64,000 nucleotides of DNA, taken from contig JAFLCK010000018.1 of assembly GCA_017303615.1 (NCBI GenBank), forward strand, positions 41,515 to 105,514, given 5' to 3'. The notes below the pieces were generated by a model that worked only from the letters and a program-made list of their open reading frames with translations, was not told where the DNA came from and did not search any database. Positions within the stretch are counted from its first letter, which is position 1, and every line of letters begins with the position of its first letter. Shown piece by piece: positions 43,825-51,975 of this stretch. The DNA is from Obscuribacter phosphatis_A. GTDB taxonomy: Bacteria > Cyanobacteriota > Vampirovibrionia > Obscuribacterales > Obscuribacteraceae. Both the position numbers and the translations under genes were made by a program.

Positions 43825-44418
43825 GTTTTGAGAGCCACGATAAATAGACAATAGACTCTGACGCAAACTAATCAAAGACAATAGCTTGGTGGGCGAGCTG
43901 GTCCTCCGCTAGCTTCGCTGAGCAAGAGGTTGCCAAGATGAGCATACTTAAATGAAATGGTTGACTATTCAAGATAGACAAGAAATGTCTAAGCCAAATT
44001 AATCTTCCCCGAGTCTCTCAGCCAGTGAGACAGAAGAGAGCGTCTGCGAGCTTATAGATTTGGGTTGGAAAAGTTATCTTGCTAGCAAGAACTAACAGTA
44101 ATCAATTTCTGGTCTTGCTACCACGTCCTTAAGAATTTTAGGTTTAAAGCCTTATTTAAGCTACCAAGAATTATTAAAGCACCAAATTTTTCCCCGAACT
44201 CCAAGAAAACCAGCACAGACCGTTTTAGAAGCAGAAGCTAAGGCTTTATTTCTAAGACCGTTCACACCGAGCAACCGCCCGAACTAGCTGCAGCACATAG
44301 TGGCTGGCAGTGCCTGGCAGGTGACTCTATCGTATCTATCAACGACCTATCTTCTAACCAAGGTTCAGCTATAATCCCGCAATCCGGCGAGATTCTGGCG
44401 CAACCTCCGGAGGTAACC
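43825..44418. other. Intergenic region, nothing recognised
   Basis: This is about 590 bp before the tandem NMNAT gene. A short perfect palindrome CTTGCTAGCAAG (about 44079) is unrelated to the 36-bp element. GGAGGT at 44408 is a good ribosome site for the 44419 ATG. No RNA gene seen. Confidence 0.5.
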
Positions 44419-45873
44419 ATGAAAGCTATGTCTGCAAAATCCCCGGCTCGCACCGCCAAGAAGGCGCGAATCGGCCTCTATGACGGCACATTCAGCCCCA
44501 TTCACTATGGGCACCTGATCTGTGCCGAGCGCACTCGGCAGGTCAAAAACCTCGACCGCGTGCTCTTCCTGACTTGCGGCAATCCGCCCAACAAATCGGG
44601 AGTTCTCGACGCCGAAGTGCGTCACGAGATGGTCGTTGCCACTGTCTCGGACAATCCGCACTTCGAAGCATCTCGCATCAGCATCAACCAGAAGGGCGTC
44701 GGCTACACCCTCATGGCTGTGGAACGGGTCAAGGAAGAGTACGAGAGCCGCGGCGAGGAAGTGGAACTCTTCTATCTGACCAGCTCTGAATACCTCGACC
44801 CCAAGCACAAGTGGTTCATGGGCAAATGGACCGGCGGCAAAGAGCTGTTCAAGCTTGTCACCATCCTCGTCTTCCCTCGCAACAAGGAAGAAGTGGACAA
44901 GATTCGCGAATGGGCGGGTCTCATTCCCGAAGCCCGCATCGAAGCGATCGAAGTTCCGAGTCCCGAACTCTCCAGCACGATGATCCGCGAAAGCGTGTCA
45001 CGTGGACGCTCCATCTGGTATCGCCTGCCTTGGGTGACGCAGCAGATGATCGCGAAATACGGCATCTACCGCGACTCTCAGACACCTGCGGTGGCACCAG
45101 TGCGCGCCCTCGAACTGGACAACATCAAGCACGTGGGTATCTACGGTGGACAGTTCGACCCGATTCACTACGGGCACCTGCTCTTGGCTGAGTGGGCGCG
45201 TGAAGAATACGGCATGGACGTCGTCGAGTTCGTAACGTCGGCCACGCCGCCGCACAACAAGCAAGCTGCGGTTTCGGCCGAGGCTCGCCACGAGATGGTA
45301 GTGGCAGCCACTGCCGACAACCCGAACTTCCGCACATCGCGTGTCGACCTCGACAGAGGCACGACCAGCTACGCTCTGCTCACGGCCAACGACATGCGCC
45401 TCAAGTACGGCGAAGGCGTCGAGCTCTCGATGTTCATCGCCGCCGACTACCTCAATCCCAAGTTCGAATGGCGGCTCACCGAATGGATGGGCTTCCCCGA
45501 ACTCGCGGGCAAGGTGCGCTTCCTGGTCTTCCCCACCGGTGAGACCAGTTATTCTCAGGCTGTGAAATGGGCCAAGCAGATGGTTCGCAAGGCGCCGGGT
45601 GCGCGCATCGAAGTCATGAATGCGCCAAGACCGAACGTCTCGAGCGGCATGATCCGCGACTGGATCTCGAAGGGTGAGTCGGCTCAGTACACCACCCCCT
45701 GGGTGGTGCAGCAGATCATCGGCAAGCGCGGACTCTACCGCCAAGCCGAGACCAGCACAGCGGCTGCAAAGCGCGGGGTTTCCCCGAAGCCCGCCCGCGG
45801 CACTGGAGCCCGCAAAACCACAAAAGCAGCCACAGGCAAGACCGGCGCTTCCGAAATCTCCGGTAAGCGCTAA
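44419..45873 (+). CDS. nadD: Tandem two-domain nicotinate/nicotinamide mononucleotide adenylyltransferase
   Basis: It has 484 residues and holds two complete NadD-type domains. Domain 1 (about 13-215) has GTFSPIHYGH, CGNPPNK and SSTMIRESVS; domain 2 (about 235-445) has GGQFDPIHYGH, ATPPHNK and SSGMIRDWIS. Each has the HxGH adenylyltransferase signature and the SSxxIR nucleotide motif. In domain 1 the usual PPHK segment is PPNK, so the two halves may differ in activity. A basic Ala/Lys/Gly-rich tail (about 450-484) follows. It makes (deamido-)NAD from mononucleotide and ATP. The terminator at 45951 ends the unit. Codons mostly end in C or G. Confidence 0.92.
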   Translation: MKAMSAKSPARTAKKARIGLYDGTFSPIHYGHLICAERTRQVKNLDRVLFLTCGNPPNKSGVLDAEVRHEMVVATVSDNPHFEASRISINQKGVGYTLMAVERVKEEYESRGEEVELFYLTSSEYLDPKHKWFMGKWTGGKELFKLVTILVFPRNKEEVDKIREWAGLIPEARIEAIEVPSPELSSTMIRESVSRGRSIWYRLPWVTQQMIAKYGIYRDSQTPAVAPVRALELDNIKHVGIYGGQFDPIHYGHLLLAEWAREEYGMDVVEFVTSATPPHNKQAAVSAEARHEMVVAATADNPNFRTSRVDLDRGTTSYALLTANDMRLKYGEGVELSMFIAADYLNPKFEWRLTEWMGFPELAGKVRFLVFPTGETSYSQAVKWAKQMVRKAPGARIEVMNAPRPNVSSGMIRDWISKGESAQYTTPWVVQQIIGKRGLYRQAETSTAAAKRGVSPKPARGTGARKTTKAATGKTGASEISGKR

Positions 45874-45950
45874 GTCGCATCCCGAAAGCGACTCATGCGA
45901 GTAGCTACACCTGAATCAAACAGGTTCAGGCGTTGGCAACACTGACTAAG

Positions 45951-45984
45951 AGGGCTCCAGAGCAATCTGGAGCCCTCGCTTTTC
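45951..45984 (+). terminator. Strong terminator after the tandem NadD gene
   Basis: AGGGCTCCAGA (45951-45961), loop GCAA, TCTGGAGCCCT (45966-45976), then CGCTTTTC. It lies inside a longer possible frame for the next gene, which argues for the later start of nadK. Confidence 0.9.
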
Positions 45985-46013
45985 ATGTAAACAACGACAG
46001 ACGTGAGGTACTC

Positions 46014-47093
46014 ATGGTCTTGAACAGATTAGCTGGAAAGACACCAGCAAAGGCAGCCGGGCATGCACCGCATGCCCGGCAGGTGAAGAGTCTCAGGCGA
46101 GTCCTCGTCATGGTCAAGGAGACCTACTTCGAACAGGTTTCGAAGCGCGGAGACAAAGCCCAATTGGCTGAAATCGCCAATCAAGCCCCCGGGGTTCAGA
46201 ATGTTGCCCGTTCTCACGAGCAGCATCTGCAGACCCTCAAGGTCGTGAAGGACGCACTGTCCAAACGGGGTATCCAATTCGAAGAAGTTCGCGAGATCGC
46301 AGACTTCACCGGCAAACTCGATGAAATCGACTTGATTGTTTCCGTTGGCGGCGACGGCACCTTCTTGCGAGTCTCGCACGAAGTCATCGGCAAGACGCCG
46401 GTCCTTGGTGTCAACTCAGCTCCGATAACGAGCTTTGGACACTTCTGCCGCACCGACTGCAACGGCTTTCTCAGGACGCTCGATGCCATCATCGACGGCA
46501 CCATCACGCCGATTCGACTGCTGCGCCTCGAATTGACTTTGAACGGAGTACCGCTCCCCGAGTTGGTACTCAACGAAGTGTTGGTCGCCCACGCACACCC
46601 TGCCGGCACCAGTCGCTACCAAATCGAAGTTGACGGCGAGCAAGCCGAGCACAAGGGTTCGGGCTTACTGATTGCCGCACCATCCGGCAGCACCGGCTTT
46701 CTTCGCTCCGAAGGAGGCGCGGTATTACCGATCACGGCGAGAGCCTTCTCTTATCTGAAGCGCGCCCCCTTCCTCGGCTTGTTCGAGCGGGGACGACTAC
46801 TCAGAGGCTCGGTGGCCGAAGGTGGAAGAATCGCCATCACGTCCAACATGCAAGCCGGCAAACTGTTTGTAGACGGTGAACACATCGAATACGACTTTCC
46901 TCGGGGCGCTCGCCTTGAGGTTCGCGTTGCCGGCGCCGATCTGGTTGCCTATGTCCATCCCGGCTGTCACAGCCCGTACCAGATGGAAGCAACTCTGCTT
47001 CGCCTGCCGCTGCCGCGCTTCATCAGCGCGCCACTGGCTGCCGTCTTTACCCGCATCAGCAAACAACTTTCCTGCATCGGAGAAAACAGATGA
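46014..47093 (+). CDS. nadK: NAD kinase
   Basis: It has about 359 residues from the ATG at 46014 (MVLNRLAGK). The frame extends upstream to 45933, but a strong terminator hairpin lies there, so I prefer the later start; GTGAGGTA is the ribosome site. The NAD-kinase signature VSVGGDGTFLR (about residues 110-120) and the second motif PSGSTGF with the following NEV...AHAHP segment are present. It phosphorylates NAD to NADP. It overlaps the radical SAM gene by 4 bp (ATGA), so the two are coupled. It carries about 65 extra N-terminal residues relative to many family members. Confidence 0.93.
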   Translation: MVLNRLAGKTPAKAAGHAPHARQVKSLRRVLVMVKETYFEQVSKRGDKAQLAEIANQAPGVQNVARSHEQHLQTLKVVKDALSKRGIQFEEVREIADFTGKLDEIDLIVSVGGDGTFLRVSHEVIGKTPVLGVNSAPITSFGHFCRTDCNGFLRTLDAIIDGTITPIRLLRLELTLNGVPLPELVLNEVLVAHAHPAGTSRYQIEVDGEQAEHKGSGLLIAAPSGSTGFLRSEGGAVLPITARAFSYLKRAPFLGLFERGRLLRGSVAEGGRIAITSNMQAGKLFVDGEHIEYDFPRGARLEVRVAGADLVAYVHPGCHSPYQMEATLLRLPLPRFISAPLAAVFTRISKQLSCIGENR

Positions 47094-47977
47094 AAGTACG
47101 CACCTTCTCTATCGTTGCCGGCTCGATGGCATGCAACGCCAAATGTCCATTCTGCGTCGCGCACATGACACCGGCCAACGGCATCTCCTCAAAGGAGCCG
47201 GCAGTGAACTGGCGGAACTTCCGAAAGGCCTGCCAGTTTGCGCGGGACGGAGGCTGCGTCACGGCGATGATCACCTCGAAAGGGGAGCCCACCATCTTCC
47301 CCGACCAAGTCACGCGCTTCCTGAAGGAGCTGTCGACCTTCAATTTCCCAGTTCTGGAACTGCAGACCAATGGCATCCTCATCGCCGACGGTGAGACCAA
47401 AAGGGTTAGCGACGAGCACCTGCAAGCCTGGTACGACGCCGGGCTGAACATGGTCGCCATCTCGGTCTGCCACTGGGAGCGCGAAATGAACAAGCGCATC
47501 TACATGGGCGAGCAGAGCAAACGCGACTACATCGACCTGCCGGCGCTCATCGAAAAGCTGCATCGTTTCGGCTTCTCCGTTCGCCTGGCCGTGGTCATGC
47601 TCAAGGGCTTCATCGACAGCCCCGAAGCCGTGGACAAGATGATCGAGTTCGCTCGCACCCACAAGGTCGAACAGCTCACCTTCCGCCCTGTCTCCAAGCC
47701 GGACAAAAGCGAAAACGAGAAGGTCTTCCAGTGGACGAGCAGCAATCACGTGCCCGCCACGCTGGAAGCGGAGGTGAACCAACACTTGGCTTCTCGCGGC
47801 GCCGTGCTGAACAATCTCACCCACGGCGCCACTGTCTACGACGTCGACGGGCAGAACGTCTGCATGACCAACTGCCTGACCGTGCAGCCCGACAACGAAG
47901 AGATGCGTCAGATCATCTTCTTCCCTGACGGTCACCTGCGCTACGCCTGGCAGCACGCCGGCGCCATCATCTTCTAA
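47090..47977 (+). CDS. MoaA-like radical SAM protein
   Basis: It has 295 residues. The [4Fe-4S] ligands are in CNAKCPFC (CX3CX2C, about 15-22). A Gly-Glu-Pro segment, TSKGEPT, and LELQTNGI match the SAM-binding barrel of MoaA-like members. There is no SPASM domain; two further Cys in the C-terminal region (CMTNC) could bind a second cluster or metal. ATGA overlap with nadK means it is translated with it. The substrate is unknown; NAD-linked or peptide substrates are both conceivable. Confidence 0.88.
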   Translation: MKVRTFSIVAGSMACNAKCPFCVAHMTPANGISSKEPAVNWRNFRKACQFARDGGCVTAMITSKGEPTIFPDQVTRFLKELSTFNFPVLELQTNGILIADGETKRVSDEHLQAWYDAGLNMVAISVCHWEREMNKRIYMGEQSKRDYIDLPALIEKLHRFGFSVRLAVVMLKGFIDSPEAVDKMIEFARTHKVEQLTFRPVSKPDKSENEKVFQWTSSNHVPATLEAEVNQHLASRGAVLNNLTHGATVYDVDGQNVCMTNCLTVQPDNEEMRQIIFFPDGHLRYAWQHAGAIIF

Positions 47978-47986
47978 ACGCATGCA

Positions 47987-48028
47987 GCAGGCGGGTTCTC
48001 GTCACAGAAAACGGGAACCCGCCTCTGC
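47987..48028 (+). terminator. Hairpin terminator after the radical SAM gene
   Basis: GCAGGCGGGTTC (47987-47998) pairs with GAACCCGCCTCTGC (48015-48028) with a 2-nt bulge. The T-tract is poor. Confidence 0.65.
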
Positions 48029-48046
48029 TCAATTTGAGGAAGTCCT

Positions 48047-48370
48047 ATGACACCAAGCATCCTGCTCTTAGCCGTCGCCCTATTGGTGACGGTATCTTCC
48101 GCGAGTGGAGCTTTCTTTCTGATTCACAACCTCACCCTGAGCTACTTCGCCAGCAAGAAACGTTTTCTGGGCAAGCGACCGCAGGGTGCCAAGGAAAAGC
48201 TCGCCTACGCACTGACTCTCAGCGGCGCCTTAGTTGCGGTTCTGGGAATCTCTTTCATGATTGCCTCATACGCCATCAGCACATGGGGTCGCACTCTAGG
48301 TCTCGCGGTGACTATCGGCATTTCCATCGGTATCGTGCTGAGCTATCTTGCTGATGCCAAAAGAATCTAA
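48047..48370 (+). CDS. Small membrane protein, three TM segments
   Basis: It has 107 residues with hydrophobic stretches at about 3-25, 52-75 and 82-100, joined by short basic loops. I recognise no family. GAGGAAG is a good ribosome site, and the gene is closed by the strong hairpin at 48404. It is a single unit between the radical SAM gene and a 600-bp gap. Codons are C/G-ending in part, like its neighbours. Confidence 0.75.
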   Translation: MTPSILLLAVALLVTVSSASGAFFLIHNLTLSYFASKKRFLGKRPQGAKEKLAYALTLSGALVAVLGISFMIASYAISTWGRTLGLAVTIGISIGIVLSYLADAKRI

Positions 48371-48403
48371 CAGCAAATCTGCCAGTCGATATCAAGAGTC
48401 TCC

Positions 48404-48450
48404 AGTGAATCGAGTCCAGATTGTTTTTTCTGGACTCGATTCACTTCCTC
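48404..48450 (+). terminator. Strong terminator after the small membrane protein gene
   Basis: AGTGAATCGAGTCCAGA (48404-48420) pairs perfectly with TCTGGACTCGATTCACT (48429-48445), with the loop TTGTTTTT and a T/C-rich tail. Confidence 0.85.
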
Positions 48451-48594
48451 GTTTCTCTTTTAAAACCGCCGTCTTACTATTACATTTAGTTGACTAGCAC
48501 CAATTCTCAATCTTAGCTTCGCCCCCCCCTTTACAATCAAGCAAGTACAAATTTTCCAAGAAGATTCCTTTTGCCTCTAAAAACCGCAGTAGGA

Positions 48595-48630
48595 AAATAG
48601 CAAGAAATTCGCGCGAATTTCTTGCTATTT
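48595..48630. repeat. Palindromic element copy 4, perfect
   Basis: AAATAGCAAGAAATTCGC at 48595-48612 is followed directly by its exact reverse complement to 48630; the symmetry extends to GG...CC outside. The core is GCGC where other copies have TCGA-like cores. Confidence 0.9.
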
Positions 48631-48974
48631 CCGAGGAGAACCTGAACCCAAAAGGACTATGCACAGCCACGCCATCTTGGCATCATCTATTCTGAAAAAC
48701 TTCTTCCCCGGCAAAGCAGGCAAAAAGAGATATACAAGAGCCATAACGAGACAAGAAAAAGCTGCCAAATGAACACTCAACCATGGCTTTACCAAGCGCT
48801 AAGTGAATGCTTCAGCGCCCCTTCTTGATTGTCATATAGTCTCTAGATCTGCTAAGAGAACCATACTTACTTCTTTTCTTAGCTGAGCAAAACTCTTCCA
48901 ATAACCTTCAGCACCCTCCTATCAACACTCATTTCGACGAAGATTTTCGACACGGTCTTTGTCAGGAGAAATAT

Positions 48975-49394
48975 ATGCTTTTGAACATTGCCTTGGCGCT
49001 TCTGGCGCTGGTAGTGCTGTTTGCCCTCTTCGCCCGCCAACGCCAATCGCGCGCCGGCGAAAATTCCGGAGTTTCCGCAGGAACCGTGGAAGCCAAGAAA
49101 AACACCCTGCGCGGCGAGATTCATTCGCTTGACCTCGGCATTCGCCAGGTGCAGGGCTATATCGACCAACTCAAGGGCGAAGAACAGGAAATCAAGGAAG
49201 CCCGCAGCGCGGCCACAGCCGAGCTCTTGAAGGCTTCCGAGTTGAAGGGCTCCATCGAAGCGGCCATCGAAACTGCATCCACTGACGCCCAGGTCGATGG
49301 TCTGGCTCTCGGTCTCGAACAGGCTCGCAGTCATGTGCGCAAAGCCCGCAGCTTGTCGTTGCACGAGACACAAGAAGAAGACGAAGACAACTAA
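48975..49394 (+). CDS. Membrane-anchored coiled-coil protein, small
   Basis: It has 139 residues. One hydrophobic segment at the N-terminus (2-17, LLNIALALLALVVLFALF) is followed by a charged helical coiled coil (about 45-105) and an acidic end. No family recognised. SD AGGAGAAAT is good. It is the first of a row of four genes (48975, 49413, 50040, 50842) with gaps of 18, 12 and 55 bp, so they are probably one transcript ended by the terminator at 51088. Confidence 0.78.
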   Translation: MLLNIALALLALVVLFALFARQRQSRAGENSGVSAGTVEAKKNTLRGEIHSLDLGIRQVQGYIDQLKGEEQEIKEARSAATAELLKASELKGSIEAAIETASTDAQVDGLALGLEQARSHVRKARSLSLHETQEEDEDN

Positions 49395-49412
49395 CTCGCA
49401 AAGGGAGTAACT

Positions 49413-50027
49413 ATGAAGACTCTAATATTGCTGGCGGCTTTTATCGCTTTCTTGTATTTGCTTCGTAAACGCTCCGCATCGCAGACCAACAGCGGCGACC
49501 AAGAAACCGCAGCAGATTCTGGCGAAAAGTCTCAACAGAAGGCTTTGCCGAGCGCTGAATCGAATACTCAATCGAATACTCAATCGAATGCTCAGCCAGG
49601 CGCTCAACAAGCGGAACAACAGGCTGCAGAAGAGGCGGCGTCCGGCATGGAACCGAGATCAACCACCGTACTTCCGCAGCCGATTTCGCCTCAGCAGATG
49701 CCGCCTCAGCTTTCTGCCCACTTGCTGGATGAGATTGCCCAGGGTCTTTTGGACGAGCCGCTCGTGAAAGTGGTCCTGCTGGCTCGCCGCATCGAAAGGT
49801 CTCGCTCCAAGCTTGAAAGTCTGACAAAGTTGGACAAAGCCGAGAATGCGGCGGAGCTTCGGATAATCAAAGAGCAGCTGCGATGCGCCGCCTTCGAGAA
49901 GGACCTCTTGCTTTCGGTTTTCACCGGACATCATCCCAATCAAAGCGCCATCGACACCAACTGGTGCTTCACCGCAGCCGAACTCTATCTCAAGTTTGCA
50001 GATGAGCGGCTCAAGACATTGAACTGA
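49413..50027 (+). CDS. Membrane-anchored protein with low-complexity linker
   Basis: It has 204 residues: a short N-terminal membrane segment (1-17), a Ser/Gln/Asn/Ala-rich linker with SNTQSNTQSNAQ repeats (about 49-75), and a helical C-terminal domain (about 95-204; LLDEIAQGLLDEPLVKVVLLARR, with one Cys near 153). There is no recognised family. It is preceded by AAAGGGAG and translated after the 48975 gene. The layout (anchor, linker, helical domain) matches its neighbours at 48975 and 50040, suggesting a set of envelope partners. Confidence 0.78.
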   Translation: MKTLILLAAFIAFLYLLRKRSASQTNSGDQETAADSGEKSQQKALPSAESNTQSNTQSNAQPGAQQAEQQAAEEAASGMEPRSTTVLPQPISPQQMPPQLSAHLLDEIAQGLLDEPLVKVVLLARRIERSRSKLESLTKLDKAENAAELRIIKEQLRCAAFEKDLLLSVFTGHHPNQSAIDTNWCFTAAELYLKFADERLKTLN

Positions 50028-50039
50028 CACGGAATAATC

Positions 50040-50786
50040 ATGAAGACGCTGATGAGACTCGCATGGACGGGTCTGTTGAGCTTCCTCCTGTGCATGGTCA
50101 TTTCTCTCTGGAACATCAACTCCGACCCGAGCCTGAGCGGTCTCTTCTTGGGTCTGGCTTTGCCCTCGGCAGCACTCTTCTTTGGAGGAATGCTGGGGGC
50201 GCATTATCACATCGAAGAGACCGACGGTGAGAGAGCCGCACGCTGCCTTCACACCGCTCGCTGGCTGAACCGCAAGTTGCAGGACCACATGCTGGAAGGC
50301 GAAAAGCTGCAAGCAGAAGTGGACAATCTCAGCGGTAAGCTTGCTTCTAAATCGCTCGATATCGCACTTGCTCTCAAGAGCGAGCAGGATACCGAAGGTC
50401 TCAATCGCCTGCGCCTTGAATTCGCCGAAACAGCCGAGTCGATTCTCAGCTCGGCGAAAGAAGCCTACTACCTGCAAAAGCGCCTCAATGCCTATGCGGC
50501 AGAGACGGCTCGATTGAAGGTGATGGCAGATCAGGCGGAAGCAAAAATCCGCATGGCCCATATGCTCTCGAAAGGGCGCACCTGGATAGGCGGACCACCG
50601 GTCGCCGGGCAGTACATACTGGTCGGCGAGATCGAGCCGCAGAGGCTTTTGATCATCACGCATCAAGTCTTCAAGACAAAGCTCAAGCTCGCAGAAGAAG
50701 CCGGAGCCCTCCTGGCTCACAGCTCCAAGCAGGCTTCAGCCTATCTTGATGCCTTGTCGCGCACTCTCACATCCGCAAAGGTTTGA
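50040..50786 (+). CDS. Membrane protein with long coiled-coil tail
   Basis: It has 248 residues. Two hydrophobic segments (about 4-25 and 36-57) form a hairpin in the membrane; the rest is a charged helical region (about 65-190) with heptad-like spacing, then a short folded end. I recognise no family. It starts 13 bp after the 49413 gene and ends 55 bp before the Cys-rich peptide gene. Codons mostly end in C or G. A cytoplasmic or periplasmic scaffold seems likely. Confidence 0.8.
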   Translation: MKTLMRLAWTGLLSFLLCMVISLWNINSDPSLSGLFLGLALPSAALFFGGMLGAHYHIEETDGERAARCLHTARWLNRKLQDHMLEGEKLQAEVDNLSGKLASKSLDIALALKSEQDTEGLNRLRLEFAETAESILSSAKEAYYLQKRLNAYAAETARLKVMADQAEAKIRMAHMLSKGRTWIGGPPVAGQYILVGEIEPQRLLIITHQVFKTKLKLAEEAGALLAHSSKQASAYLDALSRTLTSAKV

Positions 50787-50841
50787 GATCGCGCATTTAA
50801 TCCAAATACCCACTCAAGTACTCTCTCTAAAGGAAACCATC

Positions 50842-51033
50842 ATGAACACCAACGACAAGAAGAGCGGCGGCTGCGGCTGCGGCGGTAAGGGCAAGGGCAA
50901 CTGCGGCAAGCCCGACTGCAAGGGCAAGAAGAAGGATGCCCAGCCCGGACAGACGCCTGCCACCACCACGCCCGGCGACACCACCGGCGGCGGCAAGAAG
51001 AAGCTCGACTGCGGCTGCGGCGGCAAGAAGTAA
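50842..51033 (+). CDS. Short Cys/Gly/Lys-rich peptide (63 residues)
   Basis: The ATG at 50842 has a good site, TAAAGGAAACC; a longer frame to 50746 is only a run into the preceding gene. The peptide has six Cys, in GGCGCGG (C11, C13), C21, C26 and again DCGCGG at the C-terminus (C57, C59), with a Pro/Thr/Gly linker between (about 33-50). This is either a metal-binding peptide (two CxC motifs) or the precursor of a modified peptide. It has no signal peptide. It ends an apparent operon and lies between a radical SAM gene (47090) and tldD/tldE (52692-55502). The function is not known. Confidence 0.8.
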   Translation: MNTNDKKSGGCGCGGKGKGNCGKPDCKGKKKDAQPGQTPATTTPGDTTGGGKKKLDCGCGGKK

Positions 51034-51087
51034 GAGCAGTTACCGCTGAATTGCCAGAAACTGGCATGCGGCGACTGTAAACACAGC

Positions 51088-51124
51088 ACCACCGGTCAGA
51101 CCCAAAATCTGACCGGTGGTTTTT
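51088..51124 (+). terminator. Strong terminator after the Cys-rich peptide gene
   Basis: ACCACCGGTCAGA (51088-51100) pairs perfectly with TCTGACCGGTGGT (51108-51120), followed by TTTTT (with the last paired base). Confidence 0.92.
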
Positions 51125-51360
51125 CTGCCAGCTTTCAAAATTCGGCTACTGGCAAGCCTTAGCAGCACCTATTCAGTTGAGCCCCAAAACCTAATTTTTC
51201 ATTTTTGCGCAGTTTTACTATTTGTTATAATATAACATCAGATGAAAAAAGAAAGAAAAAATCATGAGGTTCTCAGGTTCATTGATAGTCAACCGCCCCC
51301 ACAGAGAAAAGAAAATCCGTTCAGTCGTGTGTTTAGAAGAGAAGAGGAAGAGAAGAAGAA

Positions 51361-51400
51361 GAGAAGCAAAGTCGCCGTTTTTAGCGGGACCTTGCTTCTC
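51361..51400 (-). terminator. Terminator of the minus-strand phosphatase gene
   Basis: GAGAAGCAAAGTCGCCG pairs with CGGGACCTTGCTTCTC with two mismatches. Read on the minus strand it is followed by T/C-rich sequence, 18 bp beyond the stop at 51418. Confidence 0.65.
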
Positions 51401-51417
51401 TCCAGATAGCGCCGACA

Positions 51418-51975
51418 TCACTGACCGAGCTTGTTTGAGCTTCGCCAGTAGCGCTTTTCGATCGCGCGAAAGTTCGGCTGGCTAGCCAAGGTCTTCAAGT
51501 AAGCGGCGAGAGACTTCAGTTCTGAGTCTTCGCTGCAGCCTTCGAAAGTACGAACATAGACGGCATTGCCAAAGTTGCGCTCGCAGTTACGCTCCAAGTC
51601 TTCGACGATGAGCACGCGCCGCAAATCAAAGCCCTTCTTCTTCACCTTGCGCAGGTCTTTGATGTAATAGACATCATGCACTTCATGGTCGAAGCGGCGT
51701 GTACAACGACGCGAACTCCAGACGAAGAGAGGTGCATTGAGACCGGCGAAGAGCTTCTCAACAGTCGGCTCGACATAATCGCTGCTGCCGGCAGACCAGA
51801 CAGCCAGGTCGAAGACGTCCTGCATGGCAACGAGAAACTCGCGCAGATGCGGACGCAGATAAACATGAAAGCCGCACACCTGCAGGTCTGCAGGTCGATT
51901 AAGCGGCTTTTCCAAGGTGTGAACCAGAGTCTCGTCCAGATCAAGGACGAGCAAGGGTTTGGGATTCCCATTCAT
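51418..51975 (-). CDS. FCP1/NIF-like HAD phosphatase
   Basis: It has about 185 residues from the ATG at 51975 (MNGNPKP), with AAAGGT before it; in-frame ATGs at 51987 and 52041 would only add a few residues. The HAD nucleophile motif DLDETLVHT (about 11-19) is typical of the FCP1/SCP (NLI-interacting factor) group rather than bacterial HADs. Motif II is in LAVWSAGSSDY and motif III/IV in VLIVEDLERN. Proteins of this group dephosphorylate Ser/Thr in eukaryotes; the bacterial role is unknown, but this window has four Ser/Thr kinases that could need a phosphatase. Confidence 0.87.
   Translation of the reverse strand: MNGNPKPLLVLDLDETLVHTLEKPLNRPADLQVCGFHVYLRPHLREFLVAMQDVFDLAVWSAGSSDYVEPTVEKLFAGLNAPLFVWSSRRCTRRFDHEVHDVYYIKDLRKVKKKGFDLRRVLIVEDLERNCERNFGNAVYVRTFEGCSEDSELKSLAAYLKTLASQPNFRAIEKRYWRSSNKLGQ

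Larger units (their letters stand above)
48371..48974. other. Intergenic region with terminator and palindromic element
   Basis: It is about 600 bp. It holds the terminator at 48404 and the palindromic element at 48595; the remainder shows no gene or RNA. AGGAGAAAT before 48975 is the ribosome site of the next gene. Confidence 0.55.
51034..51417. other. Convergent intergenic region
   Basis: It contains the terminators at 51088 (plus) and 51361 (minus) and an A/T-rich stretch at about 51190-51290. No gene is supported; the short frames here read through the terminators. Confidence 0.6.

Noticed and set aside
44079..44090. CTTGCTAGCAAG palindrome as another copy of the 36-bp element
   Set aside because: Only 12 bp and different arms; not related to the AAATAGCAAG element.
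45933..46013. Upstream extension of nadK
   Set aside because: It contains the strong terminator of the preceding gene; the ATG at 46014 fits the family better.
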